This document shows positions 48,023-61,035 of a stretch of DNA of 64,000 nucleotides, piece after piece. The position numbers and the translations under genes are program-made. This stretch comes from Malus domestica. Taxonomy: Eukaryota; Streptophyta; Magnoliopsida; Rosales; Rosaceae. Numbering within the stretch: position 1 is the stretch's first letter; each line of letters opens with the position of its first letter. Location of the stretch: the NCBI RefSeq assembly GCF_042453785.1, contig NC_091668.1:30257501-30321500 (forward strand), in the 5' to 3' direction. Under the pieces are notes generated by a model. It was given only the letters and a program-made list of their open reading frames with translations. It made no database searches and was not told where the DNA came from.

Positions 48023-49620
48023 GAATACTTAAATATCACGAAATATAAATTTTCTCATTGAATTCATAATCAAATATCTTAATATCATAAATTAGTATGT
48101 GTGTATATATATTCACACATATATATACATATATCATAAATTAGTAAATGTTATATATAAGATATATCCCTCATGTATAGCCGAAGCAAGGCCACAAAGC
48201 CCTACAGCTAGCATGACGTGGCGCCACCTCCTCTCCTCCAGATATCAAGCCCGCCAGCTAGGCGAATCAATACTTTACTCGTATCATACCTCTAGTTGCT
48301 GCCATGCAAAGCTATCCATGGACTAATATACAGAGTAGAATTCTCTTTTTCTCTTAATTTTTTAATTTTTTTAATTTTTTTAATTTTTTTAAACAGTTAC
48401 GATTGAGTTATGTCAACATTTTATATTCATTCTTTATAAAGAAAAAAAAAAGTGTGAGAGAAGAGCAGGAGATTAGGAGGAAAAGAATTATACTCGATAG
48501 TATACATAGGTTTTCTTTGATTACTAGATGGAATTGAATAACTTTATAATTCAAATCATCTTAAAAAGAGTAGTGCTACACTTATCATCTGTTGTACCGT
48601 CATTTGTACCATCTATCTATTAGAGAGATGATACAAATAAATGGTAAAAATAATACTTTTGTATTGAAAATAGATTCGAATTGTTTTTTGTTGTGAAGAG
48701 ATTAGAAGAGTATTAATTAGGCATAATGAAACTTCTAATCCTACTATTGTTGGGGAGGATGGGAAATAATGGCTTCGACTCTTATCCAATTTAGTCTAAT
48801 CTTCTGTACTAAACAACATTAAGTGGTAGAACCTTTTTCCTTCTATTCATTGAGTTTGAAATGTAAGATATTTGTTCAGTGTGCTCAAAATATGGATAAA
48901 AAATAGTACGCTATATATAATCATATAAATAATGAAAATTTTGTTTGTCAAATATACCTAAATGTGGTGTACCTCGTCCTCCCTTACTCGTACTAAAATG
49001 GTACAACAAATTAAATCCACGTGGTGTGGTGGTTGAATAGGCCCAGCAGATTAAATTGGACTTCATCGATGTCTACAAGGTGGAGATATAAAAAAGTTAT
49101 ATGGATAAAAGCTGAAACATGATAAACGTTGTAGATATGGAGCTGGCTATAGGGCAAGCAAAAAAAAAAAAATTAATATAAAAAGTAAGCTATTTAGTAA
49201 CGGTATAGTGATATTTTTATTCACTTATAACTGAGAAACTCTATGTTCGATTTTCATCAAAAACAAATTTGAACCACATTATTGCCAGTCTATTATGAAA
49301 TGCCACTCTTTCTTCTTCGTATAGATATGTCGTTTGTCCAAAAATATATATATATATATATATAAAAAGTAAAAATAACAATTAAAATAATTCATTAAAC
49401 TCAGTCGTTGAACTTAATCAATGATCTAAAATAATCATCAAATTTTATCAAGTTAAATAATATAATACTTATTTATTTCTATATTTTAGAATCATCAAAA
49501 TTAAAATAATAAAAAAAAAAGAATACCATAAAATATTTACATATATGTTATTTTTCCATAAAATGAAGAACGATGGGCACTAGGCTTGATACCCACGCAC
49601 AGCCCCTCCTCCGTCATCGA

Positions 49621-49842
49621 GGGACAATGATTGTCTGCCCTCCATTTCCAGTGCCCTCTTCGTGCTTTCTTGTTTTGTGTAGTCACGGTTAAGGCACATC
49701 AACATTTTGTATTATTTTTTTTATAGATATAATAAGATAAAAATGTATAGTAATATAAAATGTTGACGTGGCTTAACCGTGACCACACAAACAGAAAAAT
49801 ACAGGAAGATCACTGAAAATGAAGGGTAGACAATCCTTGTCT
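49621..49842. mobile_element. hAT-type MITE with perfect 8-bp target duplication
   Basis: The 222-bp element has long inverted arms: GACAATGATTGTCTGCCC and TTGTGTAGTCACGGTTAAGG on the left against CTTAACCGTGACCACACAA and GGGTAGACAATCCTTGTC on the right. GTCATCGA flanks it on both sides (49613-49620 and 49843-49850). No coding content. Confidence 0.85.
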
Positions 49843-50330
49843 GTCATCGAGACAAAAAAAACACTTATATAAATCGTATACACTTGTAACCGGTATTATT
49901 ATAATTCTATCACTAAATAATTAATAAAATATTATATTATTTGATCAAAATGTGATTCGCATTCAAATGCCCTTTTTGCTGTTCTTGGACATGTTCAAAA
50001 CATGTGAATACTCTAAAGTCGCATTAGTTAATCATTTTAATCATTGTACATGTTTCCACCGACTCTGCAGCCAGCTGGCATGGAACCGGATGGGAGGGTC
50101 TGCAAATTAATTTTCTAGGGCTTGGTGGGTTGGTGCAGGGGAGAGAATGGAGGGATAAGGGAGGAAGGAGGAGAGAAGGGAGAGTGGTGCAGGTTGTACA
50201 AGAGAGAAGGGAGGGAAGGGGTACGGGTTGCAGAAGAGAGAAGGGAGGGAGAGGGTGCTCGGGGAGGTAGAAGACGGGTTTTTTGTTTTTTTTTTTTTTT
50301 GAATTTTGAAATTTTTTTTTTACTCATTCT

Positions 50331-50955
50331 CCAACAACAACAACAACAACAACAAAGCCTTTTCCCACTAAGTGGGGTCGGCTATATGAATCCTAGAACG
50401 TCATTGCGCTCGGTTTTGTGTCATGTCCTCCGTTAGATCCAAGTACTCTAAGTTTTTTCTTAGAGTCTCTTCCAAAGTTGTCCTAGGTCTTCCTCTACCC
50501 CTTCGGCCCTGAACCTCTGTCCCGTAGTCACATCTTCGAACCGGAGCGTCAGTCGGCCTTCTTTGCACATGTTCAAAATCACCGGAGCCGATTTTCTCTC
50601 ATATTTCCTACAATTTCGGCTACTCCTACTTTACCTCGGATATCCTCATTCCCAATCTTATCCTTTCTCGTGTGCCCACACATCCCACGAAGCATCCTCA
50701 TCTCCGCTACACCCATTTTGTGTACGTGTTGATGCTTCACCACCCAACATTTTGTGCCATACAACATCGCTAGCCTTATTGTCGTCCTATAAAATTTTCC
50801 CTTGAGCTTCAGTGGCCTACGACGGTCACACAACACGCCGGATGCACTCTTTCCATCCAGCTCGTATTCTATGGTTGAGATCTCCATCTAATTCTCCGTT
50901 CTCTTGCAAGATAGATCCTAGGTAGCGAAAACGATCGCTTTTTGTGATCTTCGCT
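50331..50955 (-). mobile_element. 5'-truncated RTE-type LINE, 3' end intact
   Basis: The minus strand encodes the C-terminal part of an RTE reverse-transcriptase protein in broken frames: SDRFRYLGSILQENGELDGD, LKLKGKFYRTTIRLAMLYGT, HVHKMGVAEMRMLRGMCGHT and VQRRPTDAPVRRCDYGTEVQ, then a stop. The 3' UTR (GATTCATATAGCCGACCCCA) ends in a (TTG)n tail at 50331. At least two frameshifts separate the blocks, so it is inactive. The 5' break is near 50955, inside the protein. The purine-rich GGGAGAA tract at about 50140-50290 just beyond the tail is low-complexity DNA. Confidence 0.88.
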
Positions 50956-52340
50956 AGATTGCTCCGGTCATTAGTGTGGATAAGTATATAAATGGATAGA
51001 GATAGGAAAGCAAACACAAGATGTACGTGGTTCACCCAGATTGGCTACGTCCACGGAATAGAAGAGTTCTCATTAATTGTGAAGGGTTTACACAAGTACA
51101 TAGGTTCAAGCTCTCATTTAGTGAGTATAAGTGAATGATTTAGTACAAATGACATTAGGAAATATTGTGGGAGAATGATCTCGTAATCACGAAACTTCTA
51201 AGTATCGGAGTGTGGTGTCGTCTTGACTTGCCTTATCTGTCTCATAGGTAGATGTGGCATCTTCTCTGGAAGTACTCTTCCTCCATCCAGGGGTGGTATC
51301 TTTAACTGGTGGAGATGCACAAGGTAATGTATCAATTTCACTTGAAGCTTACTTGTAGTTTCAGGCTTGGTCAAGCGCGATACAAACCATGTAGTAGGAG
51401 TCCCCCAAGTCGCCGAGCTAGGGGGTCTGCTGAAAGAGGTGACAGACAAGGTAAGCAATCAGAGCTCCGACTGATTGTTCACCTTCTCCCCATCTTGCAG
51501 CAGCATGAAGGATAAAGAGAAGAAAAATGAGAAGAGATAATATGAGATACTTTTGCTTTTGAAGAAGTAACTTTCCACAGGCTTATTCTTGAACTGAGCT
51601 GGAGGGTTTTCTGGTTTCCTCCAGAGTATAAGGCCGACTGAAGAATTTGAGGGTCAAAACAAGTCCATCAAATCTAGAGTACGTTCCACCCTGCTGATAT
51701 GGGATACTTTTGCTTTTGACAGAGTAATGAATGTATCGGCACGTGTGCTGTTACGCTTGTCTCCACATGCTTCCTTGTATCCTTCGCACTTGCCCTATCT
51801 GTTCCTCAAGCAGATGCGGAATCTTCCCTGGAAACATAAGATGTTGAAGATGAGTACTCGAGAGCAATGCCAGGTAAGTGATCAGGTAAGGGGTTCCAGG
51901 CAGTCAGTTTCTGGCTGGAAGCTTGATTCCAAGTGCTGACTGATTGCTCTCTTTCTCCTTGTCTTGCAGGTAAAAACAAGGCCAAAAGAAAAGACAGGGA
52001 AAAAGCATGATATGGGATACTCTTGCTTTTAACCCTGATGATATGAGATATTCTTGCTCTAGTATAGCTTGTTTGCAGAGGTATTATCGGGGGGAAAGAA
52101 AGCTGAATATTTCGAAAGGCTTCGTTGGGAGTGCCCTCTCAGATATGATGAAGGGTTGAGCATTTTTGCAGGTCTGCCTGTCCGTTGGGGATGGAGGTCG
52201 ACATATATAGGAGTCTCCCTAACAACAAGTAGTAATGCTATTCCTTTACCCTGCTTGGTCATAGCACGGTAGTGGGAGCTGCCAGTTTCACATGTTTTAA
52301 CTCTGTCAGAGCACTTTGAAAAAGTGGTCTGTGGTATCTG
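50956..52340. repeat. Transposon-like noncoding leader with degenerate repeats
   Basis: This stretch joins the RTE fragment to the tandem array. A phrase of the type GATATGGGATACTTTTGCTT recurs near 51540, 51698, 52008 and 52029, giving irregular repeats. No open frame makes a recognisable protein and no LTR pair was found. I associate sequence like this with large non-autonomous retroelements of apple, from memory. Confidence 0.4.
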
Positions 52341-54345
52341 GCTCTCGAGATTCGGAGAACGATGCCTCTTCGATTTTTGAGAAAGCAATCATGCTGGGGG
52401 TATGACTCTCGAGATTCGGAGAGCAATGTCTCTTCGATTTTTGAGGAAGTAATCATGTTGGGAGTCTGGCTCTCGAGATTCGGAGGGCGGTGCCTCTTCG
52501 ATTTTGGAGCAAGCAATCTTGTTGGGAGTGTTGTCTCGAATGTGAGTAAAGGTTGGGCATGTTTGCTAGTCTACCTTGCCACGAAGCACAAAGGTTGACA
52601 CACAGGGACTTTCCAATTATCCAGCAATGGTACTGTTCCTTTACCCTCTCTTCGATTTTGAGAAAGTAGTCATGTTGGGAGTCTGGCTCTCGAGATTCGG
52701 AGGACGGTGCCTCTTCGATTTTGGAGCAAGCAATCTTATTGGGAGTGTTTTCTCGAATGTGAGTAAAGGTTGGGCATGTTTGCTAGTCTACCTTGCCACG
52801 AAGCACAGAGGTTGACACACATGGACTTTCCAATTATCCAGCAGTGGTACTGTTCCTTTACAGTTGTGGGTAATAATATGGTAGCTAGACCTTCAAAATT
52901 TATGTGTCTAAACTTTTGTTAGTGCTGTTTCTTTGCTATTCTTTTACCTTTCTTGGTCAGAGCGATGTAGTGGGAGCTGCAAGTTTCACGTGCTCAACTT
53001 TGGCAGAGAACTTTGACAAAGTTATTTGTGGTACCCATGAGCTATTGTTGCGTGTGGGAAGTGGGTGATTGAACAGTAAGATTCATGTGCTTTCTACTTC
53101 ACCAGAAGTCTTCGACAGAATGCCCATAATTTCTGCAAAGCTGAGTGTGCGTGTGACAGGTGCTGACAAGGCTAGAAAAGTAGGTGCCTCTTCGATTTCT
53201 GAGATCGGCCCTCGTGGTCTCTGAGCAGCCCAGCTTTTGAGAAAGCGAGCGCCTCTTCGATTGATTCGGAGAACGATGCCTCATCGATTTTTGAGAAAGC
53301 AATCATGCTGGGGGTCTGGCTCTCGAGATTCGGGGAGCAGTGTCTCTTCGATTTTTGAGAAAGTAATCATGTTGGGAGTCTGGCTCTCGAGATTCGGAGG
53401 ACGGTGCCTCTTCGATTTTGGAGCAAGCAATCTTGTTGGGAGTGTTTTCTCGAATGTGAGTAAAGGTTGGGCATGTTTGCTAGTCTACCTTGCCACGAAG
53501 CACAGAGGTTGACACACAGGGACTTTCCAATTATCCAGCAATGGTACTGTTCATTTACCCTCTCTTCGATTTTTAAGAAAGTAGTCATGTTGGGAGTCTG
53601 GCTCTCGAGATTCGGAGGACGGTGCCTCTTCGATTTTGGAGCAAGCAATCTTATTGGGAGTGTTTCCTCGAATGTGAGTAAAGGTTGGGCATGTTTGCTA
53701 GTCTACCTTGCCACGAAGCACAGAGGTTAACACACAGGGACTTTCCAATTATCCAGCAGTGGTACTGTTCCTTTACCCTTGTGGGTAATAATATGGTAGC
53801 TAGACCTTCAAAATTTATGGGTCTAAACTTTGTTAGTGCTGTTTCTTTGCTATTCTTTTACCCTTCTTGGTCAGAGCGATGTAGTGGGAGCTGCAAGCTT
53901 CACGTGCTCAACTTTGGCAGAGAACTTTGGCAAAGTTATCTGTGGTACCCATGAGCTATTGTTGCGTGTGGGAAGTGGGTGATTGAACAGTAAGATTCAT
54001 GTGTTTTCTACTTCCCCAGAAGTCTTTGACAGAATGCCCATAATTTCCGCAAAACTGAGTGTGCGTGTGACAGGTGCTGACAAGGCTGGAAAAGGCTGGA
54101 AAAGTAGGTGCCTCTTCGATTTCTGAGATCGGCCCTCGTGGTCTCTGGGGAGCCCAGCTTTTGAGAAAGCGAGCGCATCTTCGATTTTTGAGATCGGCCT
54201 TCGTGGTCTTTGAGCAGCCCAACTTTTGAGAAAGCAAACGCCTCTTCGATTTCTGAGATCAACCCTCGTGATCTCTAAGCAGCCCAGCTTTTGAGAAAGC
54301 AAACGCCTCTTCGATTTCTGAGCAGGCGCCTCTTCGATTTCTGAA
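52341..54345. repeat. Nested tandem array: 914-bp units, 218-bp pairs, about 61-bp tail repeats
   Basis: The 914-bp unit starting at about 52351 (TTCGGAGAACGATGCCTC) recurs at 53265. Inside each unit is a pair of 218-bp repeats: GGGAGTGTT landmarks fall at 52523 and 52741, then at 53438 and 53656. The array ends with about four 61-bp repeats (GCCTCTTCGATTTCTGAGAT, GCCCAGCTTTTGAGAAAGC) at about 54106-54340. All levels share the core CTCTTCGATTTTTGAGAAAG. Open frames within it are by-products of the repeats. It directly precedes the ORF at 54484. Confidence 0.85.
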
Positions 54346-54483
54346 GCTTCGTCGAGTGCAGATTTTTATAAGGGCTGACATTAAGTTCCAAAGCACACTT
54401 GAATCTCCACCAGTAGAAGCTTCATTCTTGCACTTCTAAGATCTTGATTTGTCCGACCTCTTCTCTCTTCAACACCTTTGAAA

Positions 54484-55158
54484 ATGTCTGGCCCCTCCGA
54501 CCGTCGTTTTGACTTGAACCTTGTTGAAGAGGCAGCCCCGCCTTCTCCAGACAACATATGGCGCCCATCCTTCGTCTCCCCTACTGGTCCTCTTACCGTT
54601 GGGGATTCCGTGATGAAGAATGATATGACCGCTGCGGTGGTGGCCAGGAACCTTCTCACTCCCAAAGATAACAGACTACTTTCCAAACGGTCTGATGAGT
54701 TAGCTGTTAAGGATTCGCTGGCTCTCAGTGTTCAGTGTGCAGGTTCTGTGTCTAATATGGCCCAACGCCTATTTGCTCGAACCCGCCAAGTTGAATCATT
54801 GGCGGCTGAAGTGATGAGTCTCAAACAGGAGATTAGAGGGCTCAAGCATGAGAATAAACAGTTGCACCGGCTCGCACATGACTATGCTACAAACATGAAG
54901 AGGAAGCTTGACCAGATGAAGGAAACTGATGGTCAGGTTTTACTTGATCATCAGAGATTTGTGGGTTTGTTCCAAAGGCATTTATTGCCTTCGTCTTCTG
55001 GGGCTGTACCGCGTAATGAAGCTCCAAATGATCAACCTCTGATGCCTCCTCCTTCTAGGGTTCTGTCCAGTACTGAGGCTCCAAATGATCCCCCTCCGGT
55101 GCCTTCTCTTTCTGGGGCTCTACCGACTGCTGAGACTTCTCCTAAGCAACCTTTGTGA
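54484..55158 (+). CDS. Repeat-associated coiled-coil protein of unknown function
   Basis: A 224-codon ORF from the ATG at 54484 (MSGPSDRRFDLNLVEEAAPP). The N-terminal 90 residues have no motif I can name. About residues 90-155 (RTRQVESLAAEVMSLKQEIR, GLKHENKQLHRLA) form a heptad coiled coil. The C-terminus is a Pro/Ser-rich stretch with three repeats of an EAPNDQPLMPPPS-like unit. I associate this sequence with a high-copy element of apple and pear, but it has no reverse transcriptase, integrase or Gag zinc knuckle that I can see. The upstream tandem array and the absence of introns fit a transposon-borne gene more than a host gene. Confidence 0.6.
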   Translation: MSGPSDRRFDLNLVEEAAPPSPDNIWRPSFVSPTGPLTVGDSVMKNDMTAAVVARNLLTPKDNRLLSKRSDELAVKDSLALSVQCAGSVSNMAQRLFARTRQVESLAAEVMSLKQEIRGLKHENKQLHRLAHDYATNMKRKLDQMKETDGQVLLDHQRFVGLFQRHLLPSSSGAVPRNEAPNDQPLMPPPSRVLSSTEAPNDPPPVPSLSGALPTAETSPKQPL

Positions 55159-55427
55159 AGGCTCCCTCTTGTGTGCTTATTTTGACTCATGTATATGTAC
55201 ATATTTGTAGCTTATCGGGGATATCAATAAATAAGTTTTCCTTCATTTCAACGTATTGTGTTAAATACACCAAAGCCTTCTTCGCTAAGTTCTTTGAATT
55301 TTCTTTTGTTAAAGCTTGTATGTTGAAGCTTTCTGAGTGGAGCATGTAGGTTGGGGTAGTGTTCCCTTAATTTCCCGAGTGACGAAAACTTCTCGGTTGG
55401 AGACTTGGAAAATCCAAGTCACTGAGT

Positions 55428-55850
55428 GGGATCGGCTATATGAATCTTAGAACGCCATTGTGCACATGAACCTTTTAATGACACGTGACGTTCAGTCATT
55501 GTACACATAGACGCCACATCATCAGTTAACGACAAACTTAACAGTTTGACTAACAGATGTATGAGATTGTTCCAAAATTAACACCCTCTGGTACGAAAAA
55601 AAACATCATGATGTACTAAATGTTGAAAACCATCAAACATGAGGGTAATAAACTGATATTTACCCATAAGAAAAATATAAATCATAGATTCGAGTAATTA
55701 CTGTCACCTGAATAGCATAAGATTAAGAGTGATAAATAATCACCTCACAGCCTCTGAATTAAATTACAAACAATAAAGCCTCACAAGTGTGATCCGCTGC
55801 ATGAATCGTAAAACGCCACTACGCTCGGTTTTGCGCCACGTCTTCAGACA
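55428..55850 (-). mobile_element. Two RTE 3' end remnants
   Basis: At 55428-55480 (CACTGAGTGGGATCGGCTAT, ATGAATCTTAGAACGCCATT) and at 55775-55850 (TGATCCGCTGCATGAATCG, CGCTCGGTTTTGCGCCACG) the minus strand matches the 3' UTR of the RTE element. Neither keeps the TTG tail. They lie between the coiled-coil ORF and the LAS1 stop codon. Confidence 0.5.
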
Positions 55851-55949
55851 AAACATAAATCACTGGAAAATATAAACCAAAACTGATGTAGTGGCCAATC
55901 CCACTAAATTTAACTATCCTTCTATTCCTAGCATGAAAAAAGTAGGCGA

Positions 55950-58900
55950 CTAGATTAACATCCTCACAGCAGACTTGATGGCAAGTAGCTCCTCTTCCCC
56001 GACTTTCTTCCACGCCCCGCCTATCATGAGATGTCCGTCGACATCTTCTGGTGATAGAACATCCTCACCTTCCGATGTCGCCCTCATCTTCTTAACACAT
56101 GGGTTATCTAGTAGCTGCATTTCGGAACTAGGTCTCTTGACGCTGCATTGGTTCAACTCCCACAACTCTTTTCTTCCTAGTACTTCAGGAACCTTTTCCG
56201 GGACATTGTTAACGTCCAGAACAGGAAGGCAGCCGGAAGGCCCTACAGCTCGAGGCAACATTCCTATTGGACACGGGTTCCATGATTTTGCCAGAACCCA
56301 TCTGTTAGTGTTTCCGACATCATCATCTGCGGTCTTAACTGCTTTGCTCTTCCTTATGCGACGCTTAATCAGCTCTAGCTTCTCTGCCGCATGACTTATA
56401 GATTCTTCTTGCTTCTTAAATTGATCAGTTGAGTTTATACGAACAGCTTCTTCTTCAGTACCATCCGAATTTGATGAAACAAACGAAGAGAGTTTGTGCA
56501 GTTTTCCCACTAGGAAGCTGTCCCCTGTCAGCTGTGCAAGATGGGCGGCAGAATCCATGAGCTTTTTATTAGCAGAAGCTGATACAATAAGACATTTACG
56601 TAGGAGTTCCATCAGAATTGCTTTTGAGATAGTTTTTTCTGCTGAAGAAACTTTGATTACGACTGCAGAGTCTTTTTCTTGGCGAGGCTTTAATCCTTCG
56701 AAATTTCCAACGAGCCAAGTAAACAGAGAAGAGAGGTGTTCAACTTGGAGTATCTCTGCCCCACGGTCTGATGATGCGTGAAACCGTCCTGGACAAATTC
56801 ATAAACTTAGCAACCAAGATAAGAGCATTTGGATAAAAAAGCAACCTTGTTACCCTGTGAAATATATTTTGAATCTATACACAACCTCAGCATAAGAATA
56901 GGTCACAGTATTACCCGTCTCATATATCACTGCTTCCTGAGTCTCAATCTTATCAAGAACTGCATTCAGAAGAGCCAGAAGCAACTCCGGTTCCTTGTTT
57001 AAAATTTTTGTTATCACAAGCTCCCACTCATTCATCGAAATAAGTAGTCTTGGGCCAGTTTGGGTGTTTACTGGAAGGTCTGGGGAGTCTGGGGAATTTA
57101 TAGCCTCCAACAAGAACTCCAACAGTACAGAAACCACCTCTGAGGAGAAGGAGGAATACATCCCAATAAGACTTTTCAATATCCTTGTAAGGTCTTTTTT
57201 TGAACCTGGATATGAAGTACCTCAATTAATAACCATACTTACAAAACATCAATGTGTTCAAAAGACATCCTTCAAAAATAAGATGACAGATTGGGATTGC
57301 TCTCAACTTGCCCAATCGATGGAGAAATAATGTTCATTAATCATGGGCATCGGATCAGAATTAAGATGGCTGTGAGCATGCTATAAGAGAGAGCAAGTGA
57401 GGAACATTTTCTGAACATTTTAATCAACAATACGAATAAGACATGCAAGTATAAAAAGAGAAATATGCAGGTGTAGCACTACAAATAAAAAATGTTAAAT
57501 CAAACCCAAAACATGACATACAGATGGACTACATGGAGATGTCTCAGTAGAGAGTATACATCGTACACATGATACATGCCGATAATGACTTCTTTACAAC
57601 AGCTTAGCTATGTAAATTCCATTTCCTAGGAACACAACGTAACAATCAATGGTTTTCTGACCTTCCCATGTGATTGCGAGATAGCTTGCTGATTGAAATA
57701 CAAACCATGATAATCCATTCCCATTCCATCATAATGTATATTTTCCAAAACAAACAAAACAATAAAAATAACAGTAAAAAAAACTCTGAATATGCATTTC
57801 AGCATTGGAGAAAAATACAGATTCGTAATTTTACGTACATTTTATATTCTAACCAGACAAACAGGAAATATCCCCAAGAGACAAAAACATCACAATCCCT
57901 ACAAAATGTAGCTGCAAGTAACATGAAAAGATATATATGGTGCAACGCGTATTTGCTCTCAATCCAAAAGCATTGGAAAATATTGTATCCTATATATATA
58001 CCAGAGATTTAGGCACTATTATCAATATAACTTGAAGAAAAGAAATTTCCATACCACGCTTTTTCTTGACTTTTGAAGAATGGGGCTGAGGAGTCTCCTT
58101 AACTCTTAAGCAGAAGGCCAAATCATGGAATTTAGACCTAATTTCATTTCTGATCTCAGCAGTTTCATTACCATGAAATGGAATTTTCTTCTTCTGAGGC
58201 TCCCAGTAATAACACTTTAACCAATCAAGGGCCTAAAAACACCAACCATGGATAATGTTTAACTTCTCAAATTTAAAGCAAGTCATCCTCTTCATAACTC
58301 GTATATAATCATTGAAGTATTTCAGTAGGAAAAAAAAGGTAAAAGGAACAAATTGTCATAAACTAAAATGAACTTGTAACCTTTTTATCATAAAAAATAA
58401 CTTAGTAATATCTGGTGATTAAGAGACTAACCATAAAGGGTTTGTTTTCAGAAACAAGTTTAATCTTCCCTATTCTTTTCTTCTCTTTTTGGGTCAATTA
58501 ATCTTTCCCTATTCAAGATCTGAAGGTTCTAGCCCACGAAAGTGACTAGAAACATAGAGAGATAATAATATCATTTTGGTACGATCGAAATGCAGAATAT
58601 GATGTTTTTCCAGCCAAAATAGGCTGGAATAACGTCAAGTGCAGAAAACCTGAAATAAGAATCTAGTCTCATCAGAAAATATTTCCCCTAAGTTTATATG
58701 GAAAAAGAATGCCGGTTTTCACAACTTAATAGAATTCAGAAATATTATCAATAAAACCAACATTCTGTGCAGCACCCACAAGTAGTTAAATCAACCATCA
58801 AAGGAAGTCTTACTAGGATTCCTTTACAATTATTCATCAACAAATAAACAAGATTAGTGGAACATAAAATCTAAAGATTATGATTAAGCATTTGAAGAAT

Positions 58901-61035
58901 TCGAAGGTGGAATTTTTTTAATATACCAAGCATGATATGTACCTTAAGTGAACCAGTACGAACAACGACAAGTGTGGGAAGTTCGCGGTGAGATCCCTCT
59001 GAAAATTAAAGCAATAAAAAAGTAAAAAATAAAAATAAAAAAGATCAATGTGCAGTATCATGAGTGTTTAAAAATTACTTTAAATAGCAAAAGCCCTGTG
59101 CGCAAGGTAGGCATAAGTCGAATGGGCATGGTTGGTTATCCAACAGAACGGCCTACAGGCTTAACCAACTAACAAAAGATTGCAAAATAAAAGTTGGAGC
59201 TGCTCACCATGACGAATATCAATCAGTGTACGTGGAATGCCGATTGCATCCGCAGCCACAGCAATTGAAACCTCAGTTTTTTTCCGTGTCTTCTCAACCA
59301 CACCATTCACAAGCCTTCAGAAACAAGACAACACGTGTGAAGGTGATTTATTTATGTAGCATCACATGCAACAATGATAAACAGAAAAAAGGAGGCAGAA
59401 ATAAATATGAGCTTAAACATTATTCCCCTATGACTGAATTTCTCCGTTCTGTCTAACCATGAAAACCTCAAAAACTGTGTTGATATATCAGTTTTGTGAT
59501 GGAAAAAACTTTAAAAAAATCTGCATGCTATACTTACAAGAACCCATAGCACAAGATATTTTAAATTGAAGATAACAAGCAGTGAATACGTATCAAGAAA
59601 AATTCCTAACCAAATTCCGGATGCTTAAGGACTCTGACAGATGACTGGTACTAAGAATATATACATCTACAAGAATTTAGTCAAAAGTTTTCTGCTAAAG
59701 ACTTATTGAGTGACACGGTTCCAGGTATAGCTTAAACTGTATTGTAGCTGGGATAAGTCAAAGGCTATGCAATATTTGTAGAAACATGAAAAAAGACAAC
59801 ACTTGATGCAACTAGCTTATGTATCTTACTAATTTTTTGCTCAGTTACATGTTTAACATGCTTGCTGCCCATACATGGAACAAAGTAGTCTACCTCTCAG
59901 TTAAACCTACTACAACCTACCTCCCAAAGAGAGAGCGAAAGAGTGTGTGTGTGTGTTTATTCAGCAGTATAGCTGATCAAGGATCATGTTTTTACTAATT
60001 ATTGCACTGTGCTTATTAGGACCGTACTAAGCTATGCATTCATACATCAGAAAATGATAAGGATTAAAGAAAAGAATGGAGAGATTTAATAGCACAAAAT
60101 TAAAGGAACCTCACCTCATGATTGCCATACAGTATAACATAGCCAGCATTTCCTCTGAGAGCGAAACATCATTTGATTGAGCTGTTCTGCAATTATCTAA
60201 AGCATCATTTGACTGGTCCTTTCTATAAGTCAAAAACACATACACGAAGTTGGCAAAGTAGGACAATCTTTTGAAGAAATTCAAAACAATATATGAGATA
60301 GATATACAAACAAAACGACAAAGCAAACAGCATTTAGCATGAAGTATCTCCTCCCCCATCCCTACCCCCACTGGGTAAAAAAGGATATAAGAAGTTGATC
60401 CAAACAGGCGCAGAGGAGTTGGGAGTAAAAGGTACCTAAAGTGAGGATCTTTTTGCTGAATTTCAATAATTGATGCTGTAACTTCAATCACAATAGGAAG
60501 ACAGCCTCTGCTTCTCCATGTTGATATCTGCAAACAACAATTCAAACATCAAAATAATTTATGTCAATGCCAGAAACCTCCAAAAAAATTCAATAAGAAG
60601 GAAAAACCTCTTCAAAAAAATAATTGTGTTCATTATTTTCAAAATCATAGCAATGATTCACAAGATTCAAACAGATTCAACAATAACTAAGAATTTCATT
60701 ATGAGCCCGCCAAAACAATTATTTCCTTTACTACTAGAGAGACAAACAAAACAACAAGGCAAATCCACATGAAATTTCTAACATAACATTATCTTTGAAA
60801 AACATTCCATGGTAAGCAAAATGAAAACATGAAGTTGGGTTTCTCTTACTCTTCTCAAAGCGGAGGCCACAATATCAGGTGAATTAGAAAAGAGAGATTC
60901 TTCAACAAAAAGCCATTCATCCCAGCTCAACCAGGGAACCAATTTGTAGCTGTACGATGATGATGATGACAACGATGATATACCCAGCTCCTCATTATCT
61001 CTTGATTCTTCCGTAAACCCTAAAAGTTCCTCCAT
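55950..61035 (-). CDS. LAS1: LAS1-like pre-rRNA processing endonuclease
   Basis: Eight coding exons, minus strand: 60850-61035, 60436-60527, 60115-60222, 59208-59314, 58943-58998, 58055-58232, 56915-57205 and 55950-56788; phases agree, 618 residues. The N-terminal Las1 domain shows VPWLSWDEWLFVEESLFS, WRSRGCLPIVIEVTASIIEI, then IGIPRTLIDIRH running into EGSHRELPTL. R163 to H168 (RHEGSH) is the R-x4-H motif of HEPN ribonucleases. The middle is variable; the C-terminus has WNPCPIGMLPRAVG, a conserved block of the plant proteins. In yeast and animals Las1 with the kinase Grc3/NOL9 cuts ITS2 during 60S ribosome maturation in the nucleolus. The start at 61035 is 27 bases past a splice acceptor, so the 5' UTR is itself split (see 62510). 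Confidence 0.93.

Noticed and set aside
50115-50436. Gly/Arg/Glu-rich and Pro/Ser-rich frames
   Set aside because: They cover a purine-rich low-complexity tract and the (CAA)n tail of the RTE element.
52059-54302. Repeated 80-100 codon frames on both strands with shared peptides
   Set aside because: They are by-products of the nested tandem array and recur with the same period; no conserved domain.
52341-54345. CRISPR-like regular repeats
   Set aside because: The units are long, nested and without unique spacers of constant length, and the host is a plant.
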